Positions 12,556 through 25,835 of a DNA stretch of 64,000 bases are shown here, one piece after another (the stretch's first letter is position 1; each line of letters opens with the position of its first letter). Below the pieces are notes generated by a model. The model worked only from the letters and a program-made list of their open reading frames with translations. It made no database searches and was not told where the DNA came from. Source of the DNA: Ophiostoma sp. CBS 140.51 (taxonomy: Eukaryota; Ascomycota; Sordariomycetes; Ophiostomatales; Ophiostomataceae); assembly GCA_029298735.1 (NCBI GenBank), contig JANSLP010000049.1, positions 1-64,000 of the forward strand, written 5' to 3'. The position numbers and the translations under genes were made by a program.

Positions 12556-13158
12556 AGAGTGGTTATGACGAATGTTGTTTCCTGAGTTGTTATCCATTTG
12601 CCAGTTGTCTTTTCTGTGTTGCGTGGCAGCTCTGACGAGATGGTATCGTTGTTTTGTTTTTCGGTAATTCGTTGTTTGGTATCTGTTGATAGGGGTAGGC
12701 TTTGCTCATTTTGTAGTCAAGTGTATGCACGCCTATCTATGTCTAGGCGAGCGACCACCATGATATGGTCCAAAATGTACCTCATTGACATTAACCCTCG
12801 CGTTGTCGCCTTTAGTTTACTATAATAGTTAGCGTTTCAGTAGGCTGTATGTTTTGCAAGCAATATTTCTTGATTTATCGGTACCCAGTCCTGGACTCCC
12901 AGCGTTCTTTTGTTGACCTCAATAATCTTGCTAGTGCATGGAGGAGCAGAAAGGTCCACCCTGTTAAGTGAGTACAATATGGCCTGCACTGGGATAGTCA
13001 CGAGAGGTTGCTAAATTGAGACGGTGGCTTACGTTTATTTCGAATGCTCTAATATTACTCTATTGATACCTTAAAACATATTGTACGTAGTCAGTGCCGC
13101 TCCTTGATGTACGTAACAAGCAACTCCGGATCGGGACACACTAGTCGGGCCCTCCTTT
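12556..13158. other. Convergent intergenic region, no gene seen
   Basis: Separates the 3' ends of the phosphoesterase-like gene (plus strand) and COQ5 (minus strand). It is T-rich and probably holds both 3' UTRs and poly(A) sites. No conserved frame was seen. Confidence 0.6.
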
Positions 13159-14265
13159 TCAGCCATCTAGAGGTTTCATGCCTTTATGTATCGCGGCAAT
13201 ACCACCTGTGAGATTTTCGTAGCCACGACCGCCAACTACGAACCCCGCGTCAACAATCATGTCTCTGAACTCGTCTTGGCTAGGGAAACGTTCGATGCTC
13301 TCTACCAGGTACTGGTACGAGTCGCGATCGCCCGCAACAATTTGCCCGATCATGGGTATAGCACTGAACGACCAACGCTTGTATACTGCGTCAAACAAGG
13401 CTGCTGCTGGATTTTCGTCCGTGGATGCAATCTTACTGAACTCGAGGCAAGCGAATACACCGCCAGGGCGAAGTACACGATATGCCTCACGAAGAGCCGC
13501 TGGTATGTCGGTAAAGTTTCGGATGCCGAATGCCACGGTGTAAAGGTCGATGGATGCCGAGTCCACGCTGAATGTGCCGTCTAGTTGCCGAAAGCTGGTT
13601 GCATCAGCCTCGAGGAACGAAAGCGCTTCTAACTGATTTACTGGTAGTTGCGACTCGGCGCGTTGGCGACCAACAGACAGCATCGCCGGGTTGATATCTG
13701 AAATCGTTACGTGGGTTTCTGGGTTCTCATTTATGACGTGCGCCTGTCGGAGCATTCGAAACGCGATGTCGCCAGTACCGCCGGCTACGTCGAGAATTCG
13801 CTGTGGAGATGGGCCGGGCTTAGCTGTGAAGCCTGGGTTAAGTGACGCAACAAAGTGGTCTCTGTGTGTGTTTCATATGTAAGTAGATGACATGACCGCG
13901 ACAGAAAATGGAAAGGAAAACACAAACTTCCAAATACGATGCCAGCCAAACGACATGAGGTCATTCATCCGATCGTATGACTCGGCCACACTCGTGAAAA
14001 CGGTCGCAACTCGCTCTGTCTTCTCTAGCTCTGTCACTGTCTCGAAACCGAAGTGTGTTGTCTTTGGTTTTGCGTGCGAAGCCTCCCAGGAGGCGTCAAT
14101 TGGAGCATTGCCACCGAGGTGTCGTGTTGTTGAAAAGCTCGTTTGGAAAGTTACGACCGGCGTCTTTGTGATCGCAATCCGGGGGAGACAGGTGGCGGCA
14201 GTAGACACCCTCGTGAATGTTGTACAGCAAAAGGGCTGCAGAATGCGTAATTGTTTGGAAGACAT
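13159..14265 (-). CDS. COQ5: Ubiquinone biosynthesis C-methyltransferase COQ5, mitochondrial
   Basis: Minus-strand exons: 14265-13928 and 13861-13159, with a 67-bp intron; 346 residues. It methylates the benzoquinone ring of the coenzyme Q intermediate (UbiE/COQ5 family) at the matrix face of the inner mitochondrial membrane. Family signature 1 is visible as YDRMNDLMSFGWHRIWKD (Y97 onward, spanning the intron). The SAM-binding loop is DVAGGTGD (137-144), and signature 2 is RVLRPGG. The first 50 residues are rich in Arg, Ser, Thr and hydrophobic residues and lack acidic residues, as in a mitochondrial presequence. In-frame ATGs further upstream (to 14397) would give a longer N-terminus; I chose 14265 because the presequence then starts cleanly. 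The BCKDH E1-alpha gene lies just upstream on the same strand. Confidence 0.95.
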
Positions 14266-14861
14266 AGTGTTGTGCTGTGCTTCCAATCGTCGGCGTGGGA
14301 AGTGGTTTGCTATTGAGCTGGGCCAGAGACACAGTTGAAGGTTTTCTTCTGTTTTTTTCTCTCGGGAGGCCATTCTAATAGTGCTGTGGCTGTGCACCCG
14401 TGGCTTCCCTCATTAGCGTTGTAAACTTGTATGCGGCTGTCGATTGGCGTGTGTTTAATTATCGACCGACTCTGTTATGCTCAACTTTCTACTCCGGGAA
14501 ATGACGACGGAAAAGAAGGATTAAAAAAAGCACTACAACGGAACTCTTATTCGCAAAGGAAGAAAAAAAATGCGTAAGAAACAGCCGCTCTGCTCAATAA
14601 AATTTGGGGGTACGGCATATTTCATATATTGTTCATATTGCGGTGATACTCCGTATGACATACTATTTAAGAGCTCTGAACCAGGTATATTTACCCTATG
14701 GCGACCGTACTTGCAAGAACCAAACAAACTAAACACACAAACACACAGAGGTTTCTTCAGTACTACAATACTATAAAATATGGCGTGCCGCCCAGTGTCC
14801 GTCTAATGGTGTAATCATCGACGACATGGGAGAGGAGCAGTATGTATATGGGTTGACGAAC
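14266..14861. other. Intergenic region between COQ5 and BCKDH E1-alpha
   Basis: Holds the COQ5 promoter and leader and the 3' end of the E1-alpha gene. One TACTCCGTA motif lies at 14647-14655. No additional gene was seen. Confidence 0.6.
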
Positions 14862-16365
14862 CTAAGACTCAAGGCTGCTCTTTCCGCCCTCGTAATCACC
14901 CACGTCATATTCCTCTGGATATTTGTCGAGGTGATCTTTGAGCTGCTTCATCTGAGCACGTAGGTCAGGAGTCAGTTCTTCGTACACATCCTCGAATAGT
15001 GCACGGATAGGAGGCTTCTTTTCACGCTCTGCCTCGTTGAACGTTTTGAGTATGTCCCTCCGAATCGTTTCCCGTGCCTCTTTCTCCTTGGCATCATCCC
15101 AGCACCCCCGAGCTTCCATCCATTTGCGGAGACGCGATATCGGGTTGTCTCTCCGCTTCCAGTCCTCGACCTCGACCTTGGCCCGGTACGCGAACGAGTC
15201 ATCTGACGTACTGTGGTGGCCAACACGGTATGAAAGACATTCTAGCAGCACAGGCTTGCCGCCATCCTGAAGCGCCATCTCTCGAGCCCGTGCCATCGCG
15301 CGGCGCACTGCCCACAAATCGTTTCCGTCCACCCTGACGGTGTCGATGCCGTAACCAAGACCACGACTAGCGATGCCATCTCCGCGGTATTGTTCAAGAG
15401 CCGGAGTAGAAATCGAGTACCCATTATTGCGGCAAATGAATACGACGGGGCACGAACGCGTCGCAGCGATGTTGAGTGCGGCATGGAAGTCACCCTCGCT
15501 TGCGGCCCCCTCGCCGAAGTAGACTGCTACGATCCGAGGATCGGCGGCTGGGTTCTGCAGGCGTTGAATCTTTAATGCGTAGGCAGCGCCAGACGCATGT
15601 GGCAGTTGTGTCCCGAGTGGGGATGAAATGGAATGCTGGACAATGTTAGCAATGTGGACAAGTTAATGGTGGTTGGGTATATGGGTGTATGGACCATTTA
15701 CTTACAATGTTCAGACGGCTGCTGCCATAGTGCACGGGCATGTTTCTACCTTTTCCAGAATCGTGCTTGTTTGCGAACAACTGGCTCATGAACTCCTTCA
15801 TGGTGAAGCCCCGTTGTTGAAACACGCCCTGTTCCCGATACTGGCAAAAAATCACGTCTTCAGGAGATAAGGCAGATGCGGAGCCCACACAAGCAGCCTC
15901 CTCGCCAGAGGAGACCATATAGAAGCTGATGCGCCCTTGCCTCTGCGCATCAAACATGATGACATCCATGATAGAAATTGTCAGCATGTCGCGATAGAGC
16001 TTCACAACTTCCTCGTCGCCTAGGTCAGGCTCGAACGTAGGATCGACAACAGCTCCATGCTGGTCAAGGACACGGTACGTTGGCATTGCTGGGTACTCTG
16101 ACGGGATCTCGAATTTCAGGGTATTGGTGAAAACACTTTTGACGGCGCCAGGAAAAGACACAAAGTTCGAGTCGGGTGTCTGCGAAAGGGTGCCAGAGTG
16201 CCTCCTGTGAGCATGTGCAGCAGGGGGTGCTCTTCCCTGCCGGGCCGCACATTGTCGTCTGGAAAGAAGAGCCGACGGTGTGAGGTATGATATGGAAGCG
16301 CCGTGGTGTGCAGAGAAGGGCAAGCGCAGTCCTCGGGAGGCGGAAGTGGAGAGCGCTCTCTTCAT
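14862..16365 (-). CDS. BCKDHA: Branched-chain 2-oxoacid dehydrogenase E1 component, alpha subunit
   Basis: Minus-strand exons: 16365-15706 and 15635-14862, with a 70-bp intron; 477 residues. It is the thiamine-diphosphate-dependent decarboxylase subunit of the mitochondrial complex that degrades the keto acids of Leu, Ile and Val. The ThDP motif begins GEGAASEGD (261-269) and ends at the double Asn CRNN (288-291). YRVGHHSTSDDS (356-367) is the phosphorylation loop typical of BCKDH E1-alpha. QRQGRISFYM and KGRNMPVHYG separate it from pyruvate dehydrogenase E1-alpha. The first 40-50 residues (from MKRALSTSASRGLRLPF) form a presequence-like stretch. The frame stays open upstream to an ATG at 16647, but the start at 16365 gives a normal targeting peptide. 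The E1-beta partner is not in this window. Confidence 0.95.
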
Positions 16366-17978
16366 GTTGACACAGGATAGATCGAGCACTGGCAAACTGT
16401 GCGGGAATGGGGACAAGATGGCAATAGGAACAGAGGGCAGGGAGGTAGAGAGACAGGCCAATTGGTAAGTCTCAGAGTTGTTGAGAAAGGGGCTAAAAAG
16501 TGAGGATTTGGGAGGCCAAGGTGTTGTGGTGAGGCCGTTGTTTTTATGGAAGGTCGGTTGCAATGAAAATGATGCGATTAATGATTCGGCTGGGTTAATA
16601 CCGAGACATACACCTGAGCCGATGAAACCCGCTCGGCATACAGGCATGGGCCAAAATAAAGTTAGCGTTGCGAGGCCAGCATGACTCTTGATAGATTAGC
16701 GCCCCTGGAACTTGTCTCCAGGAAACTGTGCTGTAATTCCCTGTAAGATGCGTTTCCCCTCCCCGCTGCAGGATCTGTGGGATCGGGCGGCTTAACAAGG
16801 GCGGGGAAAATCGGGGCATCTCCAGGCCAGACTACTGTTACAGGTATTGCATGGAGAAACGGCCACGTGTGTGCTCCGAACGACGGGAGACATCCTGCGT
16901 CAGGTTATTATGGCCTGGCTCTCTGCTGAATAGCAACTTTTGGCGAGACTAGTTACCCAGAGTCTCAACTTGTATACCGCATAAAGAAGTGCAAAAAAAG
17001 AAGGAAAAAAAAAAAGTAAAAAATAATAAACAAAATTGTATCTTAGGGACCAGCTAACACCTAGCAAAAGGGATTCCCACCGCCTCAAGTAGCTATGCTA
17101 GCCTACGAACCCTAGCCTCCACAACACCAGCACATCCCTGCATATCAATCGGCTTTGCTTTGCACGACTCCCACTCTCCAGGCTCGTCCATATGTCGTGA
17201 CAGACAATGGACTCAGAGAGTCTCAGTTTGTAAGATACGTTGTATATCGTAATGTAATACGGCGTACCAGTGCTCATAAAACAGTGGAGGTCGCACTCCA
17301 TACGTCGTACAACGTTATTCGTTGAACGACGTAATTACATTGGTCGCGATAAGGAATTGTTGCCCAAAACTTCGTGTGGGGCCTTTCTGTCCCCCGTTAG
17401 ATGCATACGCCAGTTCCAGTCACCTCATCCCATAGACAGCCTGACGTATGCTCGTAAGCGCCGACAACGCAACACAGAGCAATATGACTTTCTCTGTAGC
17501 ACAACCCGCATTATTCACTCGTTTGCCACGACAACACATTGTCCACGACAGCCTGTTTTTACTCATTCGCATTAACACACTGCTGCATCCATTTTCCCCT
17601 TGCACTTTCCACATTCCCTACCTCTTTCGCTATTTCGTCGAGAAGCCCTTCACACTTGAGCATACATTGTTGACCGCATCATCGTCCAAAGGTCGACAGA
17701 GCAATCACGCCGTGCCTGGGCCTCTGTTTCCATCCGTCCCATCCGCTTTACCCCCGCATTAGCCTGCCTATCTAGACGACTCACAAAATTCCGACGTTTT
17801 AATCGATACTTCACTAAACCGTCGATAGGGGAAGACAGCGAAGGAGCTTGGACTCCTCGTTGCTCGGTGGCATCCAACCTGTGGCAACTACTCGACATCT
17901 ACCAACATCTCCCAACTCCTCTAAATCGCCGACCGACGCCCACCAACCCGGCCACGACCAAGCCTCATGGCGTAACCC
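16366..17978. other. Divergent intergenic region between BCKDH E1-alpha and UFD4
   Basis: A shared upstream region of about 1.6 kb. It contains an A-rich run near 16990-17030, one TACGTCGTA motif at 17301-17309, and a C/T-rich leader before the ligase gene. No coding region is supported. Confidence 0.6.
17967..17975 (+). promoter_or_regulatory. Minimal upstream ORF before UFD4 start
   Basis: ATG GCG TAA lies in frame with the main ATG at 17979, separated by only three bases. If the leader is transcribed, this two-codon uORF would be met first by scanning ribosomes and could reduce initiation on the ligase ORF. Its function is inferred. Confidence 0.45.
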
Positions 17979-20900
17979 ATGGCAGACCAAAGCATTATAG
18001 CAAAGCCGCGCTCTAGATCGGTTCTCGATAACGGCCTGACTGGGCATTCCTCGCCCCAGACGTCACCTTCAACCGCACATTCAAACGCACGCATCCAAAT
18101 TCCGCTTGCCGCGACTGTCTCGGAGGTATCCGATTCCAGAGCACCGTCTTCTGCACCCGTCCAAACCCCCGTGTCAAAGGTGAAGACGCCTTCGCCGGTG
18201 AGGGCGGCCTCTCCGCTCCCATCGATCAACACACATCCTCCTCGGTATGCAAGACAACCTAAGAAAGCTTTCCCCAATGACAGACATACACTGGTCTTTT
18301 TTCCTCCTTTTATCTCGCTTTGTTTCCGGCACCCATAACTCACACTACCTACTAGTATAACTCGTGCCTCTGCTCGCCAGATTGCCAACCAAGCACCTTT
18401 TCTATCGCTCGATCCCGCTCCCCCGTCGCTCGATACAGCATTACCCACTGCTGACCAAGAATCATTGTTGACTTCGGCCCTACCTCGACAACTTTCTGGA
18501 CAACACGCACTAGCACAAAAGCCTTCGCAGCAGACGCGCAGGAAGCGAAAGGTCGAGGAAGTAGCTGCTTCTCGCCCAGACTCGAGACCCTTTACCGGCC
18601 GGACACCTTCTTCGTACAGTGCAAAGCGACGGAAGAAGGCCGAGTCGGGAACCTCAAAGTCTTCATTGGAGCCTTTGCTTCCTCCGGCGTCCTCGACACG
18701 AAGCCAGAAGGGAAAACCGGTGACTGCAATGTCCTCCTCCAGGTGCGAGCCTGAATTTTCCCCTGCAACCCCCCCCTTCCCCTTTACAAGCTAATCCGAA
18801 TTCTTTTCATAGATTGACCGAAAGCCACTCAGACGGCCAAGATGAGTCGGGCGCGCCACCTTTGCACGGCAACATGAATACCTCAGGTTCGTTAACAGCC
18901 AATGGCTCCCAAAATCAAGACCTGCGCAAGGCACACGATGACTTGTTTACATCCAAGATAAATACGGATTGCAACAGAAACCTATCAAAGGCTGACTTTA
19001 TCTCATCACAAGACGCGAGAATGGTTAATTTACGACCATCGAGCTCGCCTTTCCACCCAGCGAGGTTTTCGCAGGGGGCTGACGATATGGACACGGCCAT
19101 GTCTGGCGCTGACGATCCAAGCAGCACCACTGGGGACTCAACAGACAAGCCAGCTGAATTTGAAAAAGGAGGCAGCCAAAATGGCGGTCACGAAAACGGA
19201 GACGGCGATGGAAGCGATGATAGTGACGGCGGCGGCGACGAAGTCGACGAGGACGACGAGGACGACGAGGACGCCGAGGACAATGACAACGAAAACAACG
19301 ACGAGGACGAGGACGAGGACGACGATGACGACGATGACGACAATGACGACGAGGACGATGACGGCGAGGACGATGACGGCGAGGACGATGACGGCGAGGA
19401 CGATGACGACGAGGACGATGACGACGGGCACCGGTATTCTGAAAGCGGACTAAGTGACCCTTTTCACGCCGGATTCGCTGGTTCACACCGAGGCTCTGGA
19501 CTGCCGGCTGCTTTGTCTATGCTGGGTGGGATGTTATCGATGTCGGGTATGGGTGGCCGCTTGAGGGAGATCTTGAATAATCTTCGGCGCAAAGAAGATC
19601 CATCTATGCAATTGATCGCCCTCCAAGATTTATCCGAGATCTTACTCGTATCCAACGAAGACAACCTGATTGGCAGCTTCTCGCCCGACCCTTATGTTCG
19701 GGAGCTTGTCGCCCTTATGCAACCAAACGAAATCACGGGCGAGGAAAATCCGGACATGATGTTGCTGGCTTGTCGGTGTCTTGCGAACCTAATGGAGGCG
19801 ATACCCGCAAGCGCAGCCAACGTGGTGTTTGGCGGGGCTGTCCCTGTACTCTGCCAAAAACTTCTTGAGATATCGTTCATCGACCTTGCTGAGCAGGCTC
19901 TCAGCACCCTCGAAAAAATATCTGTTGAGTACCCCTCACGGATTGTTCAAGAAGGTGGATTAACTGCATGTCTCTCATACCTCGAATTCTTTGCAACAAG
20001 TACACAACGGACTGCCGTGACTACGGCGGCGAACTGCTGTCGAAACATTCCGGTGGACTCTTTCCCGGTGGTTCGCGATGTGATGCCTATTCTATTGAAC
20101 GTTCTCAACAGCAACGACCAGCGCGTTGTTGAGCAGGCGGCACTCTGTGTCTCTCGCATCGTCGAGAGTTTCAAACACTATCCATTGAAATTGGAAGAGC
20201 TCGTTGGTGTCGACCTACTGAAGGCCATATTGCGTCTGCTCCTCCCAGGCTCAACAAACCACTTCATTGGGCCCAACTTGCACACGCAATTCTTACGTGT
20301 CCTTGCCATCACCGCCAACGATAGCCCGCGACTTGCTGCCGAACTCTTCAAGATGAGTGTGGTTGAAACACTCTATCAGAATCTCACAGGCGTATCGCCT
20401 CCTGTTGGCGTTGACGACATTGCTGCCAAACTTGACAGTGCTCTGATCATGCAAGCCCTGATCCACCGGCCAAGAGAGCAGATTATCGAGACACTCAACG
20501 TTGTTTGCAACTTACTGCCGACGGAAGTTGCAGCTGCTCCTGTTGACTCTGTTGCTCTTGATATCCCGGGCACAGTCGCTAGGGACGGAGATATTATCGA
20601 AACCAACGAGCCAAGCTCTATGTCAGAAATGTCTGTCTTGAACGAGAAGAGACTCGAGTTTCTCAGCGAGTGCCAAGAAGAAGTGCGGCGGTTCACCCTC
20701 ATTCTTTTACCCACGCTGACGGATGCATACTCAAGCACTGTGAACCTTGACGTCCGGACGCGAGTATTGGCAGCACAGATAAAAATGCTGTCAAATTTTG
20801 ACCGAGACATCATTCTTGAGGCACTCAAAGCGGTGCCTTTCGCTTCGTTTCTAGCCTCTATTCTGTCCCAACAAGACCACCCGGCTCTAGTAGGCTATGC

Positions 20901-23900
20901 GTTGCAGGCTACCGAGCTGCTCATGAGTCGTCTTGGCGACGTATACAGATATCAACTTTACCGCGAAGGTGTCATTGGCGAGATCGAAAAGATTGCAGCT
21001 ATCGAGGATGACGGCCATCCATCTACGCTCCCTGCACACAGTGACCAGGCGTCAGAGATCCCCGGTTTCGCTACTCACGAAACCGGTAACCGACCAACCT
21101 TGGAAATCGGTATTTATGAGCAAAGAGGCAGCCTCAATCCCTCACCCAGTCGAGGCCACAAGAAGCAGAGTCTCCGCGGACGTGATCCCGATGATGCCGA
21201 CGATGGTATCGATAGGCTTTCCAGTGACGCAGGGTTGGAACTAGAGAACAAAAACGGCCACGGCGATGACATTGGCGACGAAGAAGTGGAAAGCAGGGGC
21301 GGAGGCGACAACACAGTTGGTGGACTCAGAGATAGCGACGACCGCGACGAAGACCCAGGCGATGAGGTTCCCGGCTCCCTCGACAGTTCGAACAATTCTG
21401 TTACGTCAGATGAACATCCTCCACGGTGTGGACATGTCGTGAACACGCCTTCGCAAGCCGAGATAGGTATCCTTGCGAATCGCTTTCTTTCCAGGCACGA
21501 AAGCGAGAGGAACGACGATTCCATGCGAACCAAGGCGACACAAACACTTTCGTCCCTCTCTTCGTTAGCAGATGAAATTTCAGAATTTTATTTGGAACGG
21601 AAGCCTGGCGCCCCTCTCGATGGCGGTCATGATCTATTTAAGAGACTGGCATCTTTTTTCGACTCAGGCGTGTTTGAGAGTGCGACAAGCGCAGAACTCC
21701 TGGGATCCGGAGTGGTCCATGTTCTGGAACAGGTCTTCAGCAATCCGAACGAACACTTTGCAAATGCAGCCCAATCGGCATTCCTAGAGTGCTTCATGAG
21801 CCACCCTGCCAAGTCCCAGGTTGGGGCACACACATCTGACATTCCTGTTACTCCATTCGGCATTCTCGTCCACAAATTGCAGGACCTCTTGAGCAGATCT
21901 GAGCATTTTGAGGTCATCACCGTGCACCATAACACTTTCGATGGGAACCACACCAGTGCTGCATCTATGTTGGCAAAACAGATACGGCTTCGCTTGGTAG
22001 CAGACGATGATGCAGAGGTGCCGCGTTCTTTCCGAAGCATAATGGTCTCGATTCACGCCATTGCGACATTCAAAACTCTGGAAGACTACTTGCGGCCTAG
22101 AATAAGTTTGACCGACCGACCCCATTTCATGAGACGGGACGGACTTTCCAGAGCCCTTGCTGCGATGGCTGGTGTAAGCGCCAATTCCATGGGGGCCGCT
22201 TCGGCAGCACGTCTTGCTGCACGGGGCTCGCATATGTTTCCCGGGGCCCCTATATTGCCAGAAGCCCTTGCCGGTGAGCTTGGGCTAACAAGAGCGTCAA
22301 GTTCACACGAGTCGCACCGGGATCAGAATCCCCCCCGGACCCCTCCCTCCACGCACCCCCGGTCGCAAGGCAAATCTAGCAAAGCAGACCCCCCAATCAA
22401 TCGAGATCCCAGTCCCGTAACAAGCGACAGCAAGACCGGCCCTCGCCGATCCTCCCGCCATCGTGCCACCTCGTCCAATACAAGGGTCCCGGAGCATCCG
22501 CCGAACGAAAACGACATGCCTGCGGATGTTTTGGAGTGCAATGACGAGAAGCGAATGTCAGACGACGATGAAATGGATCTCTCAGTAACTGATGCCATGG
22601 AGTCTGTCGTTGATGGATCCGGGGAGGTTATCGGAAGCCATGCTGCACGTGATTCATCCGCTGTGAATATGGAGGTTGTAAGTGGAGGCAAAATCACTGC
22701 ACGTCAGGAGGATGGCACTCGCATCTTGACACCATCCCAGAGTTCGGCAAAGACAACAGCAAGCAAGACCGATGTTTTGACAGCTGCATCACGGGGCACT
22801 TCCCCCAAGCTTGCAGAGCAAGACACCCCTGCATCATCCTCGCATGGCTCTTCAACGCAGTCTACCTCCCATGGCTGGCACCTTCAGTTCACCCTTGACG
22901 GAAAAAGCGTGCCTTTGGACAGTACTGTGTATAGGGCGGTTCTTAGTTCCGTTTCTGGTCAATCAAATCGATCGGTTTGGTCGACGATTCACACAGTGCA
23001 CTACCGCAGGGTGCCAGGCCCCCAACCTCCAGAAATTTCCGGTTTTGGTGTCGTTGGGCCCGGCAACAAACTTCCTGGGACCGACCACCCTGATACGACC
23101 GGTCCAGCTAGTCAGGACTACCAGGATGGCGCGCCCAAGAAAGCTTTGATCACAACCTCCATCTTGCGGCTGCTTAGAAACCTTCACGACTTGAATGCCA
23201 ATATTGATGATGTGTTGGTATCGAACAAAGTGACCCCCAAGCCAAACGCAGAACCATTACTGCAGTTCGTCAATACAAAACTGACGGCGAAGCTGAACCG
23301 CCAGCTTGAAGAGCCACTCATTGTGGCGAGCAACTGCCTGCCCAACTGGAGCGAGGATCTGGCAAGATTGTACCCATTTTTGTTTCCTTTTGAGACTCGC
23401 CACCTCTTCTTGCAGTCTACATCGTTCGGATACGCTCGTTCTATGGCACGGTGGCAGAACGCGCAAATGCAAGACGAGTCGCGGCGTGACCGTCGTGAAG
23501 ATCGCCCTTTTCTCGGACGCCTACAAAGGCAAAAAGTGCGGATATCCAGATCCAAGATACTGGAATCGGCCGTGAAAGTCATGGAGCTCTACGGGGCCTC
23601 ACAAAGCATCCTTGAAGTTGAATATTTCGAGGAAGTGGGCACTGGGCTCGGACCGACTCTCGAATTCTATTCCTCTGTGTCAAGGGAATTCTCCAAGAAG
23701 AAACTCAAGCTTTGGCGGGACAATGGGCTTGGGGACTCTGAGTTTGTGTCGGGTCCCAATGGGCTCTTCCCACGGCCTATTTCTGATACAGACGCTACAG
23801 GTACAAATGGAGAGCGGCTGATGAGCCTTTTCAAGGCTCTTGGCAAGTTTGTGGCCAGGTCGATGCTCGACTCACGCATCATCGATATCAATTTTAACCC

Positions 23901-24909
23901 TATCTTCTTTCGCATAGGAGATGGGTCTTCGGGGGTGCGGCCTTCTCTTGGGGCTGTGAAGGTGGTTGACCCTGCGCTGGCTCGGTCGCTTCTACTGATC
24001 AAACGGTTTGCGGACGCCAAGAAGGCCATTGATGAAAGTGCCGAGTGCCCTGCGGGTAAGAGGGATGCTGCTATTGAAGCTATCACTATTAACGGGGCCC
24101 ACATTGAGGACCTTGGTCTTGACTTCACCCTTCCCGGCTACCCAGATATCGAACTGATTCCACAGGGTTGCCATGTGGGCGTTACCATGAGTAATGTCGA
24201 GACATATGTCGACAAGGTTGTGTCAATGACTTTGGAAGGAGGCGTGCGCCTGCAAGTAGACGCTTTCCGCAGGGGTTTCTCGCAAGTATTCCCATATTCT
24301 GCTCTCAGTGCGTTCACCCCGGATGAGCTTGTGTCACTTTTCGGCCGCGTGGAGGAAGATTGGTCTCTCGAAAGTAAGTTCAGGCCTCGTCGCCTCAATC
24401 AAACATATTCAAGCGTGGGGCTGGCAGCTAACTGTGTTTTTCTTTCTTCTTTTTCTTCTTTTTCTTTCATTGCAGCACTCATGGATTCCGTCAAAGCCGA
24501 CCACGGCTTCAACATGGACAGTCGCAGTGTCAAGAATCTTCTTCAGGTCATGAGCGAAATGTCCCCCAGTGAACGGCGCGATTTCCTTCAGTTCGCGACA
24601 GGTAGCCCTAGGCTACCCATAGGTGGTACGTTTTCTCATATTTTTGCGTAGAGGTTATTTTCCGTGGTCCCATGCCCGAGACACGACTGACACGAACTCT
24701 TCTACACATCAGGATTCCGCAGCTTGACGCCAATGTTCACAGTGGTGTGTAAGCCCAGCGAAGCTCCGTACACGTCTGACGATTACCTCCCGAGCGTCAT
24801 GACCTGTGTCAATTATCTCAAGCTTCCTGATTACACGAGCATCGACGCTCTCCGAAAACAGCTGTTCACAGCTATTAAAGAGGGGCAAGGCGCTTTCCAC
24901 CTTTCGTGA
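17979..24909 (+). CDS. UFD4: HECT-type E3 ubiquitin ligase, Ufd4/TRIP12 family
   Basis: Exons: 17979-18244, 18356-18742, 18813-24373, 24476-24625, 24713-24909; 2186 residues. Every junction restores frame, for example the last two rebuild SLETLMDSVKADHG and LPIGGFRSLTP. The N-terminus is Ser/Pro-rich with a basic patch (RRKRKVEE). A nearly pure Asp/Glu tract follows at about 347-423. An armadillo-like helical block starts near 450 (LREILNNLRRKEDPSMQLIA onward). A charged, disordered middle follows, and the HECT domain occupies roughly the last 420 residues (VEYFEEVGTGLGPTLEFYSS). The catalytic cysteine is C2152 in LPSVMTCVNYLKLP. In yeast, Ufd4 adds ubiquitin to N-terminal ubiquitin fusions and degron substrates; the same role is inferred. 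For the first intron I chose the acceptor at 18355 because the later CAG at 18380 breaks the frame. Confidence 0.95.
19351..19425 (+). repeat. 15-bp in-frame coding repeat in the acidic tract (5 copies)
   Basis: Five successive 15-base units beginning GAGGACGATGACG encode GEDDD/EDDDD-type pentapeptides inside the ligase's acidic region. The first three units are identical and the last two differ by a substitution. Copy number may vary between strains. Confidence 0.85.
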
Positions 24910-25835
24910 CCGAGCAACACAATTGGCTCATTGAAGGCACACAGCTGAGCGAGGTCTCATACCAGAGCTACTATTATTCGTGACAGTAGTGGGTGGGATA
25001 CTCCATAGACGGCAACAAGCCGGCAAGAGGAGAAGAAAACGAGAAAGTGGTGTATTGTTTTCATTGGACTCGTGAAAGGGGAGGACAAGAGGATTCCAAC
25101 AGGTCTCTTTATTGTTTTTAAGATGCATTAAGTGTGGATTGGAGGGATTAGGCCGTACGAAAACTATCCTCGTCGTGAGGCGCACAAGGCGAGTTATCAA
25201 GTATGTCCTTACTTTAGAGTTATATGAGTATTTTAAATTTGAAATGAAGAGGTCCGGGGAGAGGGGGGGACAGAAGAGGAAAATATCGCATTTATAGAAA
25301 TAATACATTTTACTCGCTGTCTCTCTCTCTTCTCTCTTATTTCCCGAAAAACCGAGCGCTTTTCAAGTGTCGTGTTGCGTTTACATCGTACTCAGAAGTG
25401 CCTTGTAAGACGGTTTGATGTGATGTATGGAACACAACCCCACTGGGCTACGCCCATATATATTAATTATTAATTAGTGGATGGAGCTTGTCAGAGATAC
25501 CGTCGCGACGCGTTGATATGTACTAAACGCGTCTCTGACCCACTCAAACTGCTCATATGAACATCGTCCACTGCAATACAATTTGCAATACGGAGGACTC
25601 TGTACGCACTGCTCTGTACTTCGTACCTGTGTACTACTACTATCAGGTCACAATTACCCCGTACTAACTAGTCGATATCGGTGGCTTCCTAGACTCTTCT
25701 ATGCCTGCCACACATGAAGCGATAACTTTTGCAAGCCGGACAATATTGCACGGATCGAGCGACGACGAGTATGTCTGGAGCACCAACCTGAGCTCCAAAA
25801 CGGCCGACCACAAATGAACAGCAACCTTCTGAAGT
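24910..25835. other. Intergenic region between UFD4 and ASCH-like gene
   Basis: No gene is supported. There is a CT-dinucleotide-rich stretch near 25317-25338 and an AT-rich patch near 25455-25480. The last 200 bases are the putative promoter of the ASCH-like gene. Confidence 0.55.

Noticed and set aside
18356..18380. CAG acceptor at 18380 for UFD4 intron 1
   Set aside because: It breaks the frame with the exon ending at 18244; the TAG at 18353-18355 keeps it.
19025..19486. Arg/Pro/His-rich open frames opposite the UFD4 acidic tract
   Set aside because: Antisense shadow of GAY-codon repeats; no start context or conservation expected.
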